64,000 nucleotides of DNA from Maribacter thermophilus (GTDB lineage Bacteria; Bacteroidota; Bacteroidia; Flavobacteriales; Flavobacteriaceae): contig NZ_LDAS01000001.1 in the NCBI RefSeq assembly GCF_001020565.1, forward strand, positions 906,402-970,401, written 5' to 3'. How positions within the stretch are numbered: position 1 is the stretch's first letter; each line of letters opens with the position of its first letter. The translations under genes were made by a program, and so were the position numbers. Shown here one piece after another: positions 1 to 8,278 of the stretch. The notes under the pieces were generated by a model. It was not told where the DNA came from. It saw only the letters and a list, made by a program, of their open reading frames with translations, and searched no databases.

Positions 1-530
1 TGAACTTCAAAGCTAGTTTGCTTACGATTACTAATAAGCTCAACATCACTTCCCGCAATCTTTCCTACTTCTCCTTTTTCTATTTGTTTTTCAGTAATTA
101 TATGGTTAACAAGGGAAAAATCATGGTTCAGGCCAATAACTAAAGGAAGTTTATCGGTCTTAATAACCTCTGCAATGTTAACTTCTCTTATATAGTCGAG
201 AGCACGGTCGTCTATCGTCACCTCCAATCCACCAATGAAATTATGCCATGTAGTATTATAGCGTGTTTCAATGCCATGCCTTTTATACGCTCCCTTAATC
301 AAATAAACCTTATTATCTATTCGCTTATGTGTTTTTTTAAATTCTTTTTCTTTTTGTAACTCATCTAAAAGGCTGCGTTCTTCCTCTGTCAATTCCCTAT
401 GGAAAACCATAGTTTCAAGAGCTTCTTTAGTACTTTTTTTATCTTCCAACCTTCGTTTATCGTATATAATGGCATTGTACAAAGAGTATAATAACACTCC
501 AAAAACAAGTAGGATATAAAGTGTGTTCAT
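1..530 (-). CDS. Hypothetical membrane-anchored protein, 3' part cut by window edge
   Basis: The reverse strand is open from an ATG at 528-530 to the window edge, about 176 codons with no stop. Residues 2-20 form one hydrophobic segment (NTLYILLVFGVLLYSL), consistent with a signal anchor. They are followed by a strongly charged stretch, residues about 22-75, rich in Lys and Glu, then a soluble domain with mixed beta-type sequence. I do not recognise a family. Codon use resembles the neighbours. The C-terminus is missing because the window starts inside the gene, so length and function are unknown. Confidence 0.7.
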   Translation of the reverse strand, partial: MNTLYILLVFGVLLYSLYNAIIYDKRRLEDKKSTKEALETMVFHRELTEEERSLLDELQKEKEFKKTHKRIDNKVYLIKGAYKRHGIETRYNTTWHNFIGGLEVTIDDRALDYIREVNIAEVIKTDKLPLVIGLNHDFSLVNHIITEKQIEKGEVGKIAGSDVELISNRKQTSFEV

Positions 531-638
531 AGATAGGGGTTTTAATTGGATATGCGTTTTGACACGTTGCCAAATATCATGACTTTAGCCAAGGACAAAA
601 TACCTGAAAACAGGGATTTTACTTTTTACGGGCCCACC

Positions 639-646
639 TACTTTTG
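639..646 (+). promoter_or_regulatory. TAnnTTTG-type -7 element upstream of small ORF
   Basis: TACTTTTG fits the Bacteroidetes -7 consensus TAnnTTTG and lies 15 bp before the ATG at 661. No clear TTG -33 element is visible at the expected distance, so the call rests on the -7 box alone. Confidence 0.35.
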
Positions 647-660
647 TAAAAAACGATCGT

Positions 661-849
661 ATGAAAACAAAGTTTAAATTGGGGTTTACCCTGTATAGGG
701 CCATGGGCGATGATTATTTACAGGCGTCTATCGATTTATCATTTTCGTTCCTATACGACCCTAAGAAAATAAACGCTTTTTCCGAGACCTTGCGTTTTGA
801 CAAAGCCGAACAATGGGTGCTCTCGACACACATACACAAAGTCGATTGA
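661..849 (+). CDS. Small hypothetical protein, 62 aa
   Basis: An ATG-started frame of 62 codons lies just downstream of a TAnnTTTG box. The product has no signal peptide or membrane segment. It has an aromatic and charged composition (LYRAMGDDYLQASIDL, then FDKAEQWVLSTHIHKVD) typical of a small soluble domain. No family is recognised. The reverse frame over the same bases (714-947) is also open, but it has no promoter and a less protein-like composition. Conservation in relatives would decide whether this gene is real. Confidence 0.45.
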   Translation: MKTKFKLGFTLYRAMGDDYLQASIDLSFSFLYDPKKINAFSETLRFDKAEQWVLSTHIHKVD

Positions 850-967
850 CCCCTTTTTATGAAAGCAATCAATACAGATCCTTTTGTTCTGTATAACGGT
901 TGTTCTTCTATCCGTAGCCAAAAAGGGAAATTAGTATCCCAAAGCATTTTTAAATAGTAAAATACAT

Positions 968-1525
968 TTGAAAGTACTTCATCTACATATCACGGCTCTC
1001 TGCTTCACCTTATTTTCTTCCTGTGAACGATTTTCTTTTCTACAAGGTCAAACTAAAGTAAATACATCCCATAGGCAAGAAGGTCTTTCTCCCGAACAAC
1101 ATGAAAGTTACACAAATGAAAATGATCTGATAAGTCAAATTCAAGCGGCGGAAAAACAGATTACGTACACAACATATAATTATATGAAAGGGGCGATAAC
1201 GCAAGTGATATTACATCTCAACAAAAATGGTACGGGACATATAGAAAATAAATCCACCACGCAGTCTTTTAAGATCCGTTGGGCGGAAAAAGATTCCGTA
1301 ATACGCCTTGTCCCCTTCTCGACCAGCGATACGCTACCTTTTACCGAATTAAGGCGAATAGACCGCAAAACCCTGCTATATCGACCTGAAAGCAAAAAAG
1401 ACGAAATGCGGTTCTACGGAAAACTCAATCATGAAAACAATTTGGAGATTCTAAATTTAATAGAACATATGGAATCGGATGCCTCCTCCGATAATCGTAA
1501 AAATCGCGGTAAAGGTCCTACCTAA
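968..1525 (+). CDS. Hypothetical lipoprotein
   Basis: The start is a TTG codon. No ATG is available upstream in frame, and the TTG gives a proper SPII signal: a hydrophobic N-terminus ending in LFSSC, so Cys19 would be lipidated and the protein anchored on the periplasmic or outer-membrane side. Residues about 60-160 form a beta-rich domain (ITYTTYNYMKGAITQVILHL, then FKIRWAEKDSVIRLVPF). The last 20 residues are charged and look disordered. I do not recognise the family. It precedes a two-component system by about 140 bp on the same strand, but no functional link is shown. Confidence 0.6.
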   Translation: MKVLHLHITALCFTLFSSCERFSFLQGQTKVNTSHRQEGLSPEQHESYTNENDLISQIQAAEKQITYTTYNYMKGAITQVILHLNKNGTGHIENKSTTQSFKIRWAEKDSVIRLVPFSTSDTLPFTELRRIDRKTLLYRPESKKDEMRFYGKLNHENNLEILNLIEHMESDASSDNRKNRGKGPT

Positions 1526-1664
1526 GAAAATAACAGGCTATAACGAAAGTTTGGTTCCACCATACCTTTAAAGCGGAAAGAACCTATACCTCAAATGAAT
1601 AATAACATTTTTTATATTTTGGTGTTTTATTATATAAACGATGTTATAAAAAACCTCCCATTTC

Positions 1665-3770
1665 TTGTTACAACCATTTAAAAATATACGCTTAACACTA
1701 CTAACGCTTTTATTGGTACAACTTTGTTGGGCACAAGAACCTACAGAGGCTTTAACTTGGTTTAAAAAAGGACTTACCCTAATCGACAAGGAACAAAACT
1801 ACGACGATGGTATAAAGGCCCTTGATTCCGCTGCTGCCCTACATCCCGAAAAAAAACTGCTCATACAGATCAAATATGCCAAAGGTGTAGCCTTAAACAG
1901 TCAGGGCAACCTGTCTAAAGCAGTCGCCGTTTTAGAAGAAAATATTCCCTTGATCGAAACCTGCGACGACATAACCAAAATTAAATTTCACGCCAATAAT
2001 TATCGTGTTTTGGGAGATGTCTATAAAGGCAAGGGAAAATCTTTGCTTGCCATGAAAAACTATCAAAAGGCACTAAGTTTTTCCGAAAAATACTCGGCAA
2101 GAAGTAAAGCGACCGTACTCCACCAAATAGGTGTGTTACTAATGGAAAAGAGAAATTATCTTGAAGCGGAAAAATACTTCCACCAAACCACCGATCAATA
2201 TTTGAACGAGCATTTACAGTTGGGCAAGTACATTAATCTTGGGGAGGTATATTTAGAGACCGATAGAAACACCCAAGCGAAACAACAATATGATAAAGCC
2301 GAAAAACTAGCTTTAAAAAATAAGAACAATATGGCTTTATGTCATATCTATATCGGTTATGCCAATATTTTTTTTGAAGCGAACAACTATAAAAAGGCCA
2401 TTGAATATTATGAAAAAACAATAGAGCTTTCTGAAGAAATAGGCGCCCAATTTCTCACTACCTCGTCTTTATTGTATTTGGCCATTGCCTATAATAAAAC
2501 AAAACAAGCCTTTAAGGCTTTACCTTATTTAGATCAAGCGGCCGTTTTTTTAAATAAGGAGCCTTCGATCAACTACCAATTAAACTTATACGACACCTAT
2601 GCCTCGGTTTATGAAAACATGGGCGATTATGAAAAAAGCATTATCTATCTAAAGAAAGTTAACGCCGTTAAGGACAGTATTTTCAATATCGAAAAAAACA
2701 AGCAGTTCGAAGAATTAAAAATAGCCTATGAGACCAAAGAGAAACAACAGGAAATCGAATTTTTAAAACTTCAAAAGAAAAAGAACGAATTAGAAATTTC
2801 TCAAAAAGAAAAGGCCTTAAAGGCCTTGAACCTTGAAAAAGAGCTTGAAGCTTCACAACATCAAAACACCATTCTTCAATTACAAAAAGATAGAAGTGAA
2901 AACGAAAACAAAATCATCTTATTAAAGAAAAGCAGGGAACTTGCCGAAGCGGAAGCAAGTAAATCGCAACAACTAAAAAATGCCTACCTCATAGGATTTA
3001 TCGTTTTCAGTATTCCCCTGGGCATTTTACTCATAGTATATTATCAAAAACTAAAAACCCAAAGGGCCCTAGCCAAAAAACAAGAAGAATTAAACGCCAA
3101 ACAAATCTTGACCCTTAAAAAGGAACAAGAATTAAAAAGTATTCGAGCTTCCATAGAAGGCCAGGAAAAGGAAAGAAAGCGTATCGCCCAAGAATTGCAC
3201 GATGCCGTAGGCGGAAGTTTGGCCGGGATCAAACTGCAGTTAGACCATCTTTCATCAAAAGAACCAAAACTTTTAAGCATCGTTCATCATCTGGACGAGA
3301 CATACAACCAGGTCCGCCATATTTCCCATGATTTACTTTTAGAAAAAATTGAGAACGACGAGTTTGTTCAGGTGATTAAAAACTACCTTAAAAAGATAGC
3401 CACTTCTACCCATATAAATATTGATATTTCCTTTTTCAATGAAACATTAATTAATCAGGTAAGCAATGCTATACAAACAAATCTTTATAAAATAGTACAA
3501 GAACTGATCAACAACACCATAAAACACGCTGAGGCCTCGTCTATTGAAATTCAACTGAACGGGCACAGCGACATGGTCAACCTGTTATATGAAGATGATG
3601 GAAAAGGCTTTCTTTATGAAGAAAGTACAGAGGGCATCGGTTTGCGTAACATAAACGAACGCATCGACAGCCTAGGTGGATCGCTAACTATAGATTCTAA
3701 GCAAAACCACGGCACCTTGGTGAATATTATCATACCCATTAAAAAAACAGCTATATGCCACATAAGATAA
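1665..3770 (+). CDS. TPR-repeat sensor histidine kinase (HisKA_3 type)
   Basis: Membrane histidine kinase of the NarX/DesK class. A signal peptide (about residues 1-23, ending CWAQ) leads into TPR repeats at about 30-350, so the sensor domain is periplasmic. A Lys/Glu-rich coiled coil at about 350-435 precedes one transmembrane helix at about 442-461. The cytoplasmic HisKA_3 motif ERKRIAQELHDAVGG carries the phospho-acceptor His512. The ATPase domain follows, with the N box NNTIKHAEAS near 617, DDGKGF near 645 and GIGLRNINERI near 659. The start is TTG; the in-frame ATG at 1641 runs into TAA after two codons. The response regulator overlaps the 3' end by 16 bp, so the two are co-expressed as a cognate pair. 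The signal sensed is unknown. Confidence 0.93.
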   Translation: MLQPFKNIRLTLLTLLLVQLCWAQEPTEALTWFKKGLTLIDKEQNYDDGIKALDSAAALHPEKKLLIQIKYAKGVALNSQGNLSKAVAVLEENIPLIETCDDITKIKFHANNYRVLGDVYKGKGKSLLAMKNYQKALSFSEKYSARSKATVLHQIGVLLMEKRNYLEAEKYFHQTTDQYLNEHLQLGKYINLGEVYLETDRNTQAKQQYDKAEKLALKNKNNMALCHIYIGYANIFFEANNYKKAIEYYEKTIELSEEIGAQFLTTSSLLYLAIAYNKTKQAFKALPYLDQAAVFLNKEPSINYQLNLYDTYASVYENMGDYEKSIIYLKKVNAVKDSIFNIEKNKQFEELKIAYETKEKQQEIEFLKLQKKKNELEISQKEKALKALNLEKELEASQHQNTILQLQKDRSENENKIILLKKSRELAEAEASKSQQLKNAYLIGFIVFSIPLGILLIVYYQKLKTQRALAKKQEELNAKQILTLKKEQELKSIRASIEGQEKERKRIAQELHDAVGGSLAGIKLQLDHLSSKEPKLLSIVHHLDETYNQVRHISHDLLLEKIENDEFVQVIKNYLKKIATSTHINIDISFFNETLINQVSNAIQTNLYKIVQELINNTIKHAEASSIEIQLNGHSDMVNLLYEDDGKGFLYEESTEGIGLRNINERIDSLGGSLTIDSKQNHGTLVNIIIPIKKTAICHIR

Positions 3771-4408
3771 TTATCGTCGACGACCACAAGATGTTCATTG
3801 ATGGTTTGGTGAGTATTTTTGAAGATGTCCCTGCCATAGACATTGTCTTAAAAACCAACAACCCCAAAATGGTATTACAATTTCTAAGATATACAAACAA
3901 CGTCGATTTAATTATTTCGGACATATCGATGCCAGAAATGGATGGTGTGGCCTTGAGTACTAGTATAAAAAAAGAGTTCCCATTAGTAAAAATACTTATG
4001 GTGAGTATGCACAACAACCCCAATATGTTTCATCAATTAAAACAAAACGAGGTAAATGGCTATGTGCCAAAGAACGCTTCTAAAGCCGAGCTATTAGAAG
4101 CTGTAAACACTATACTATCGGGAAAAAACTATTTCTCCGATACGTTACTTAAAGACTATAAAGAAAGTTTTTTTACGGTACAAGAATCTAAACAGACGCC
4201 TTTAAGACCAAGAGAATTACAGGTTTTAGAACTGATTGCGAGGGAATACACGACCAAAGAGATTGCCGATAAATTATCTATAAGTAAGCACACGGTAGAG
4301 ACATACCGCAAAAATTTATTATTGAAACTAGATGCCAAAAACCTTGCAGGCCTTACAAAACATGCCATTTATTTGGGCTTGATCGATATTGACCCAATAT
4401 CGGAATAA
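3755..4408 (+). CDS. NarL/FixJ-family response regulator
   Basis: The receiver domain occupies residues about 4-120, with acidic pocket Asp9/Asp10, phospho-acceptor Asp56 in ISDISMPEMDG, and the conserved Lys in VPKNASK. The C-terminal LuxR-type helix-turn-helix lies at about 148-205 (LRPRELQVLELIAREYTTKE, then ISKHTVETYRKNLL). The length of 217 residues is normal for the family. It overlaps the preceding kinase gene by 16 bp and is its expected partner. The target genes cannot be read from the sequence; no divergent or downstream gene clearly belongs to it. Confidence 0.95.
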   Translation: MPHKIIIVDDHKMFIDGLVSIFEDVPAIDIVLKTNNPKMVLQFLRYTNNVDLIISDISMPEMDGVALSTSIKKEFPLVKILMVSMHNNPNMFHQLKQNEVNGYVPKNASKAELLEAVNTILSGKNYFSDTLLKDYKESFFTVQESKQTPLRPRELQVLELIAREYTTKEIADKLSISKHTVETYRKNLLLKLDAKNLAGLTKHAIYLGLIDIDPISE

Positions 4409-4503
4409 TGTTTAAAAATAGGTGCTTAATCTTGAACTTATCATTTATTTTAATCGTGAGTAATATACCGTCTATAATTTCGTGTCGGCGTAAAAGTTTA
4501 TAA

Positions 4504-5031
4504 ATGACTGAAATCAAACTGTACAAATCCAAAAAAAAGGCCATAAAACTACTCTTGTTATGTACCCCTTTTGTGTTGGGGGGTATTTGGTTGTTAAGGG
4601 AAAATCCGATAGTTGGTTGGTGCAGTATCGCTTTTTTTGGAATGGGTTATGTTGTCGGGATTTATAACCTGATGGATAAAAAACCCATGATCATCATCAA
4701 TGAAATCGGCATTTTTGACTGTAGTACCCATAATGGTTTTATTAATTGGGAATTGATACACAATGCCTACCCCATGAGTATAAGCGGGCAAAAATTTATT
4801 TGTCTTGTCATCGACGAAAAATTTAAACCCTCAAAAAAGAAAGGCAAATGGTTTAAAGGCCTTGCCAAGATGAACGAAGCCATTGGGGCACAAGAATTGA
4901 ATATCCAGCTAGGCCATATTCAGAAAATCGATGAAATTAAACTGATCCATTTTATTCTCTTGATGTCGCGGGCCAACCCAAGCGAAAAGGCCGGATTGGT
5001 AAAGGCCTTGGAAAGCAAAGGATTAAGCTAA
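4504..5031 (+). CDS. STM3941-like membrane protein
   Basis: A 175-residue protein with two predicted membrane helices (about 13-33 and 38-56) followed by a cytoplasmic domain. The domain contains the pattern INEIGIFDCSTHNGFINWELI, which resembles the STM3941 family of uncharacterised proteins. In that family a Gly-Ile-x-Asp stretch precedes an Ile-x-Trp-x-x-Ile strand, similar to PH-like domains. The gene stands alone, about 95 bp after the response regulator, so it could be read through from that operon. Function is unknown. Confidence 0.75.
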   Translation: MTEIKLYKSKKKAIKLLLLCTPFVLGGIWLLRENPIVGWCSIAFFGMGYVVGIYNLMDKKPMIIINEIGIFDCSTHNGFINWELIHNAYPMSISGQKFICLVIDEKFKPSKKKGKWFKGLAKMNEAIGAQELNIQLGHIQKIDEIKLIHFILLMSRANPSEKAGLVKALESKGLS

Positions 5032-5069
5032 AAACAGTGCCGTCTTTTCGTTCTACCCTTTGTAAATAG

Positions 5070-5393
5070 TTATACCCCTAGACAAGAGCCGAAACTTGGA
5101 CAAATACGCGGTAGTATAACCCAAACGTGAATAAAGAACAGGATAATAAAAAGCAGGCCTATCCAAAGGGCGTGCGTAATATAAATGGCATCGCCCGTAG
5201 GTTTGATCTTGGGCCATAACAAGCCGAAAACACCTGTGGTAAACAACAAGAAAGGTATGCCCGATAAAAAAACGAGGGTTTGTACATTAAATTGCTCCTT
5301 TAATACAATAAAGAGAAGATATCCTATAAGGATCGATAAGATCAATACGATCCAATAGATTTTTTGGGGTGTATTACTTTTAATTTTGTCCAT
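5070..5393 (-). CDS. Small multi-spanning membrane protein, unknown
   Basis: The chosen ATG gives 107 residues starting MDKIKSNTP; an upstream in-frame ATG at 5441 would add 16 polar residues. Three hydrophobic helices are visible: about 13-33 (IYWIVLILSILIGYLLFIV), 40-59 and 74-95. The tail contains two cysteines (RICPSFGSCLG). I do not recognise the family. It is convergent with the STM3941-like gene, with 38 bp between the stops, and shares the upstream AT-rich region with the divergent oxidoreductase gene. Confidence 0.7.
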   Translation of the reverse strand: MDKIKSNTPQKIYWIVLILSILIGYLLFIVLKEQFNVQTLVFLSGIPFLLFTTGVFGLLWPKIKPTGDAIYITHALWIGLLFIILFFIHVWVILPRICPSFGSCLGV

Positions 5394-5632
5394 TTTATAC
5401 GTTTTTCTAATTAACTGTTGTTTAAAAGTATTGTAAATCAATATTTTATGATATGATATATATCATTCCAATAAAAAGCAGAAATAATCTTCTACCGTTG
5501 AAAGAGGCAGTTTCTTGTATTCTATAAGTAGATCGTACTTTGTACCGTTACCGACCATAACGTTGGTGGTTTCCCCCTATTTTTAAAATACTATTATGTC
5601 CCATTCGTATATAATTTCATACACTAATATTA

Positions 5633-5659
5633 ATATTGTAACTTACAGTAATACAATAT
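5633..5659. promoter_or_regulatory. Inverted repeat, candidate operator upstream of oxidoreductase
   Basis: ATATTGTA (5633-5640) and its exact reverse complement TACAATAT (5652-5659) flank an 11-base spacer, itself containing TTACAGTAA. The site is about 65 bp before the FMN-reductase-like gene, in a divergent intergenic region. It could be a repressor site; no regulator gene is adjacent. Confidence 0.35.
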
Positions 5660-5722
5660 ATTATAGGCTTTTGTAGGTTTCAATACCTTAAAACGGCGGT
5701 CTATAATCAAAAAAGAGATATT

Positions 5723-6433
5723 ATGGACACTATTGATTTTTCAGGACTTAAGGCGATGTACGTGAATTGTACATTAAAACGCACACCCGAAATTAGCCAC
5801 ACCCAAGGGCTTATGGATGTCTCTATAAAAATTATGGAGAAAGAAGGGGTGCAGGTAAGTCAACTAAGGCTTGTAGACTATGATGTTGCTTCGGGGGTGT
5901 ACCCTGATATGACCGAATATAGCTGGAAAAAAGACGATTGGCCACGATTGTTCAAAGATATTTTTGATGCGGATATTTTAGTAATAGGAACGCCTATATG
6001 GCTTGGTGAAAAATCTTCGGTCGCCCAAATGCTCATAGAAAGACTTTATAGTATGAGCGGTGAAAAAAATAAAAAGGGTCAGTATTTGTATTATGGAAAA
6101 GTTGGAGGTTGTATAATTACAGGAAACGAAGACGGGGTAAAACATTGTGCAATGGGGCTATTATATTCTTTACAGCACATTGGCTATTCGGTTCCCCCGC
6201 AAGCGGATTGTGGTTGGCTGGGAGAAGTGGGGCCGGGCCCTAGTTATTTGGACAAGGAATCAAATGCGGCAGAAAATGATTTTACAAACAGAAATACTAC
6301 ATTTATGACCTATAATTTGATGCACTTGGCAAAATTATTAAAGGAAAACAACGGATACCCCGCCTACGGGAATTCTAGAAAAGATTGGGACAACGGTGTT
6401 CGCTGGAAATTTGAAAACCCTGAGTATCGATAG
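5723..6433 (+). CDS. NAD(P)H-dependent FMN reductase / flavodoxin-like oxidoreductase
   Basis: Flavodoxin-fold oxidoreductase of the NADPH-dependent FMN reductase family. The first strand and loop are AMYVNCTLKRTPEISHTQG, where the family binds the FMN phosphate. The second landmark is DADILVIGTPIWLGEKSS, the conserved strand and Pro-Ile-Trp loop beside the flavin. A third flavin-facing region is YGKVGGCIITGNEDG. Length 236 is somewhat above the usual 180-200, with extra residues at the C-terminus. It is probably cytoplasmic, since no signal peptide is seen. An inverted repeat lies about 65 bp upstream. The physiological substrate is not known; quinone, nitro or flavin reduction are all possible. 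Confidence 0.88.
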   Translation: MDTIDFSGLKAMYVNCTLKRTPEISHTQGLMDVSIKIMEKEGVQVSQLRLVDYDVASGVYPDMTEYSWKKDDWPRLFKDIFDADILVIGTPIWLGEKSSVAQMLIERLYSMSGEKNKKGQYLYYGKVGGCIITGNEDGVKHCAMGLLYSLQHIGYSVPPQADCGWLGEVGPGPSYLDKESNAAENDFTNRNTTFMTYNLMHLAKLLKENNGYPAYGNSRKDWDNGVRWKFENPEYR

Positions 6434-6496
6434 TGTAGGGTACGGTCATCATCTAAATAAAGAGGTACCTTATTCTTAAATGTAGGACAAGCAAAA

Positions 6497-6961
6497 ATGA
6501 AACAAATAAAAAAAGGGAACTTTAAACTAGTTGGGTTAAAACTAGAAAACAAGACCACAAACGAAAATGGCCGCTCTAGCATAGATTGTGGCAATCTTTG
6601 GCAAAAATTTGAAACCGAAAAGATAGTGGAGCGTATTCCCCATAAACTAAGCGAGGAGATCTACGCAGTATATTATGATTATGAAACCGATGAAACAGGT
6701 ATGTTTTCTTATTTCATAGGTTGTAGAACCGAGGAGCATTCAAAAACGCCTATAGAACTGAACGAGCTTCTAATACCATCACAAACTTATAAAAAAGTGG
6801 TCGCCAAAGGTGCCATGCCAAGTTGTATTGCCGAAGCATGGAAAAAAATATGGACTTCTGATATGAACCGAAAATTTGGGTTCGACTTTGAGGTCTATGA
6901 TGAAAGAAGTAGGGATTGGAACAATGCCGAAATTGATATTTTTATTTCGGTAAACGAATAA
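6497..6961 (+). CDS. GyrI-like / AraC effector-binding domain protein
   Basis: A stand-alone GyrI-like domain of 154 residues, without any DNA-binding domain. Family features are the first strand FKLVGLKLENKT, the central YAVYYDYETDETGMFSYFIG strand with acidic residues in the ligand pocket, and the IPSQTYKKVVAKGAMPSCIA segment, which corresponds to the usual x-P-x-x-Y-x-x-F pattern. Such proteins bind small hydrophobic cations or act on partner proteins. It lies 63 bp after the oxidoreductase gene on the same strand, so both may answer the same xenobiotic signal; that is an inference from position only. Confidence 0.85.
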   Translation: MKQIKKGNFKLVGLKLENKTTNENGRSSIDCGNLWQKFETEKIVERIPHKLSEEIYAVYYDYETDETGMFSYFIGCRTEEHSKTPIELNELLIPSQTYKKVVAKGAMPSCIAEAWKKIWTSDMNRKFGFDFEVYDERSRDWNNAEIDIFISVNE

Positions 6962-6992
6962 TACCCTTTGGTTTAGTTAAAACATTCTTTCA

Positions 6993-7670
6993 TTAGTACT
7001 CCTTCAACAACGCTTTTACATCTGTTATCAATTGTGCGATGGAGGCTCGGTTGAGTCCGTTGTAAATACCTCTAATATGCTTGTTCTTATCTATTAGCAA
7101 GAAGTTTTCGGTATGTAGAAAATCGTTTAGATCCTTGGGGATACCTAGGTCGTTCTCCACAAAATAATTGTTTCTGCCCAGATTGTATATTTCAGTCTTA
7201 TCACCGGTTACCAAGTGCCATTTACCATCCATGACCCCATATTTTTCAGCGTATTTTTTTAACACCGATACCGAATCTATGGATGGGGTTACGGAGTGAG
7301 ACAGTAGTAATACATCATCATACTCTTTTAAGGCCTCTTGTACCTTGGTCATATTGTTGGTCATTTTAAGGCAAATGCCCGGACATGTGGTAAAGAAAAA
7401 GTCGGTAATGTATATCTTATTGTCAAAGGTCTGCTGGGTAATGGTATCGCCATTTTGGTCTACCAGCGTAAAATCGGGTATTTTATGAAACTGTTTTTCT
7501 TCTTCGCTGTTCGGGGTCAGCCAATGTGGTGTAAAAGATTCATCCTTGTAATATGGCAAATAGTCTACTCTACTGGTTTCGGTAACGTTGGTATTTGGCT
7601 TTTTAGGAGTTTCTTTACATCCTACGAAACATATGGCTGCCAATACCAGTATTAAAATGCTCTTATTCAT
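6993..7670 (-). CDS. SCO1/SenC family copper-chaperone lipoprotein
   Basis: Thioredoxin-fold SCO protein, known to deliver copper to cytochrome oxidase or to act as a thiol reductase. The start MNKSILIL gives a lipoprotein signal with lipobox FVGC (Cys18). Copper-binding candidates are Cys96 and Cys100 in TTCPGIC, with the distal His186 in FLHTENFLLID. The usual family order is complete: FTLVDQNGDTITQQTF, TDFFFTTCPGIC, LLSHSVTPSIDS. An upstream ATG at 7688 would add six residues. The gene overlaps the YwqK-like gene by 8 bp and is the last gene of the YHYH - YwqK - SCO operon. Confidence 0.93.
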   Translation of the reverse strand: MNKSILILVLAAICFVGCKETPKKPNTNVTETSRVDYLPYYKDESFTPHWLTPNSEEEKQFHKIPDFTLVDQNGDTITQQTFDNKIYITDFFFTTCPGICLKMTNNMTKVQEALKEYDDVLLLSHSVTPSIDSVSVLKKYAEKYGVMDGKWHLVTGDKTEIYNLGRNNYFVENDLGIPKDLNDFLHTENFLLIDKNKHIRGIYNGLNRASIAQLITDVKALLKEY

Positions 7671-8274
7671 CCCTAACAACAATTTCATTTTCTAATTGAT
7701 AACAGGAATTTGCTCTTCTTAAGCCAAAAATACGTCCATTCTTGGCCTCGTAGTTCACATAGAGTTTTCCATTTTGTAACCAAGCCTTTTGTAGGCCCTC
7801 TTCCCTCCCATTCTTTAGATTACGTTCTTTCGCCAACTGCCCATTAGGGTACCATCTTTTCTCAACACCTTCTATATTTCCATTTACATAATTGGCTTCC
7901 TGTGCCAATTGGCCATTTTCCCACCAAGATTTATAACTACCCTCTAAGCGGTTATTTTTGTAGTGATAAGTAGCACGTAACACCCCATTTTCTGACCATT
8001 TTTTAGCAATTCCTTCTCGTTTGCCGTTGTAGAACCCGATCTTTTCGACCAATGTGCCATTGGCATGTATACTTATGGAATAGCCATTATATGGTTCGTT
8101 TTTATAATACCAAGTGCCTTCCAATTGGTTCAGTGTAAGTTCTTCTTTAAACCTTGTAACGTTTTCTATTACAGGCTCCTCCTCATTTTTGTCAACAAGC
8201 GGCGAAGTACGTTTGCATGACGTCATTAGTATGAGTATTGAACCAATATAGATATAAAAGGAAGTTGCTTTCAT
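7663..8274 (-). CDS. YwqK/MORN-like repeat lipoprotein
   Basis: A 203-residue lipoprotein. The ATG at 8274 gives signal sequence FYIYIGSILILMTSC with Cys20 as the lipid site; longer in-frame starts run back into the upstream gene and were rejected. The body consists of about six repeats of the MORN-like type (YNGKREGIAKKWSENGVL, NNRLEGSYKSWWENGQLA, NGNIEGVEKRWYPNGQLA, NGREEGLQKAWLQNGKL). The fold is an open beta-meander. Databases often call these proteins YwqK family antitoxins, but I see no toxin gene, and a lipoprotein is unlikely to be an antitoxin. It sits 4 bp after the YHYH gene and overlaps SCO by 8 bp. Confidence 0.88.
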   Translation of the reverse strand: MKATSFYIYIGSILILMTSCKRTSPLVDKNEEEPVIENVTRFKEELTLNQLEGTWYYKNEPYNGYSISIHANGTLVEKIGFYNGKREGIAKKWSENGVLRATYHYKNNRLEGSYKSWWENGQLAQEANYVNGNIEGVEKRWYPNGQLAKERNLKNGREEGLQKAWLQNGKLYVNYEAKNGRIFGLRRANSCYQLENEIVVRDE

Positions 8275-8278
8275 AAGT

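Noticed and set aside
859-957. 32-codon forward ORF after the 62-aa gene
   Set aside because: Short, no start signal and no distinct features; it may be chance in a gap between two weakly supported genes.
7663-8274. YwqK-family annotation as an antitoxin
   Set aside because: The protein has a lipoprotein signal and sits between exported proteins; no toxin gene is present.
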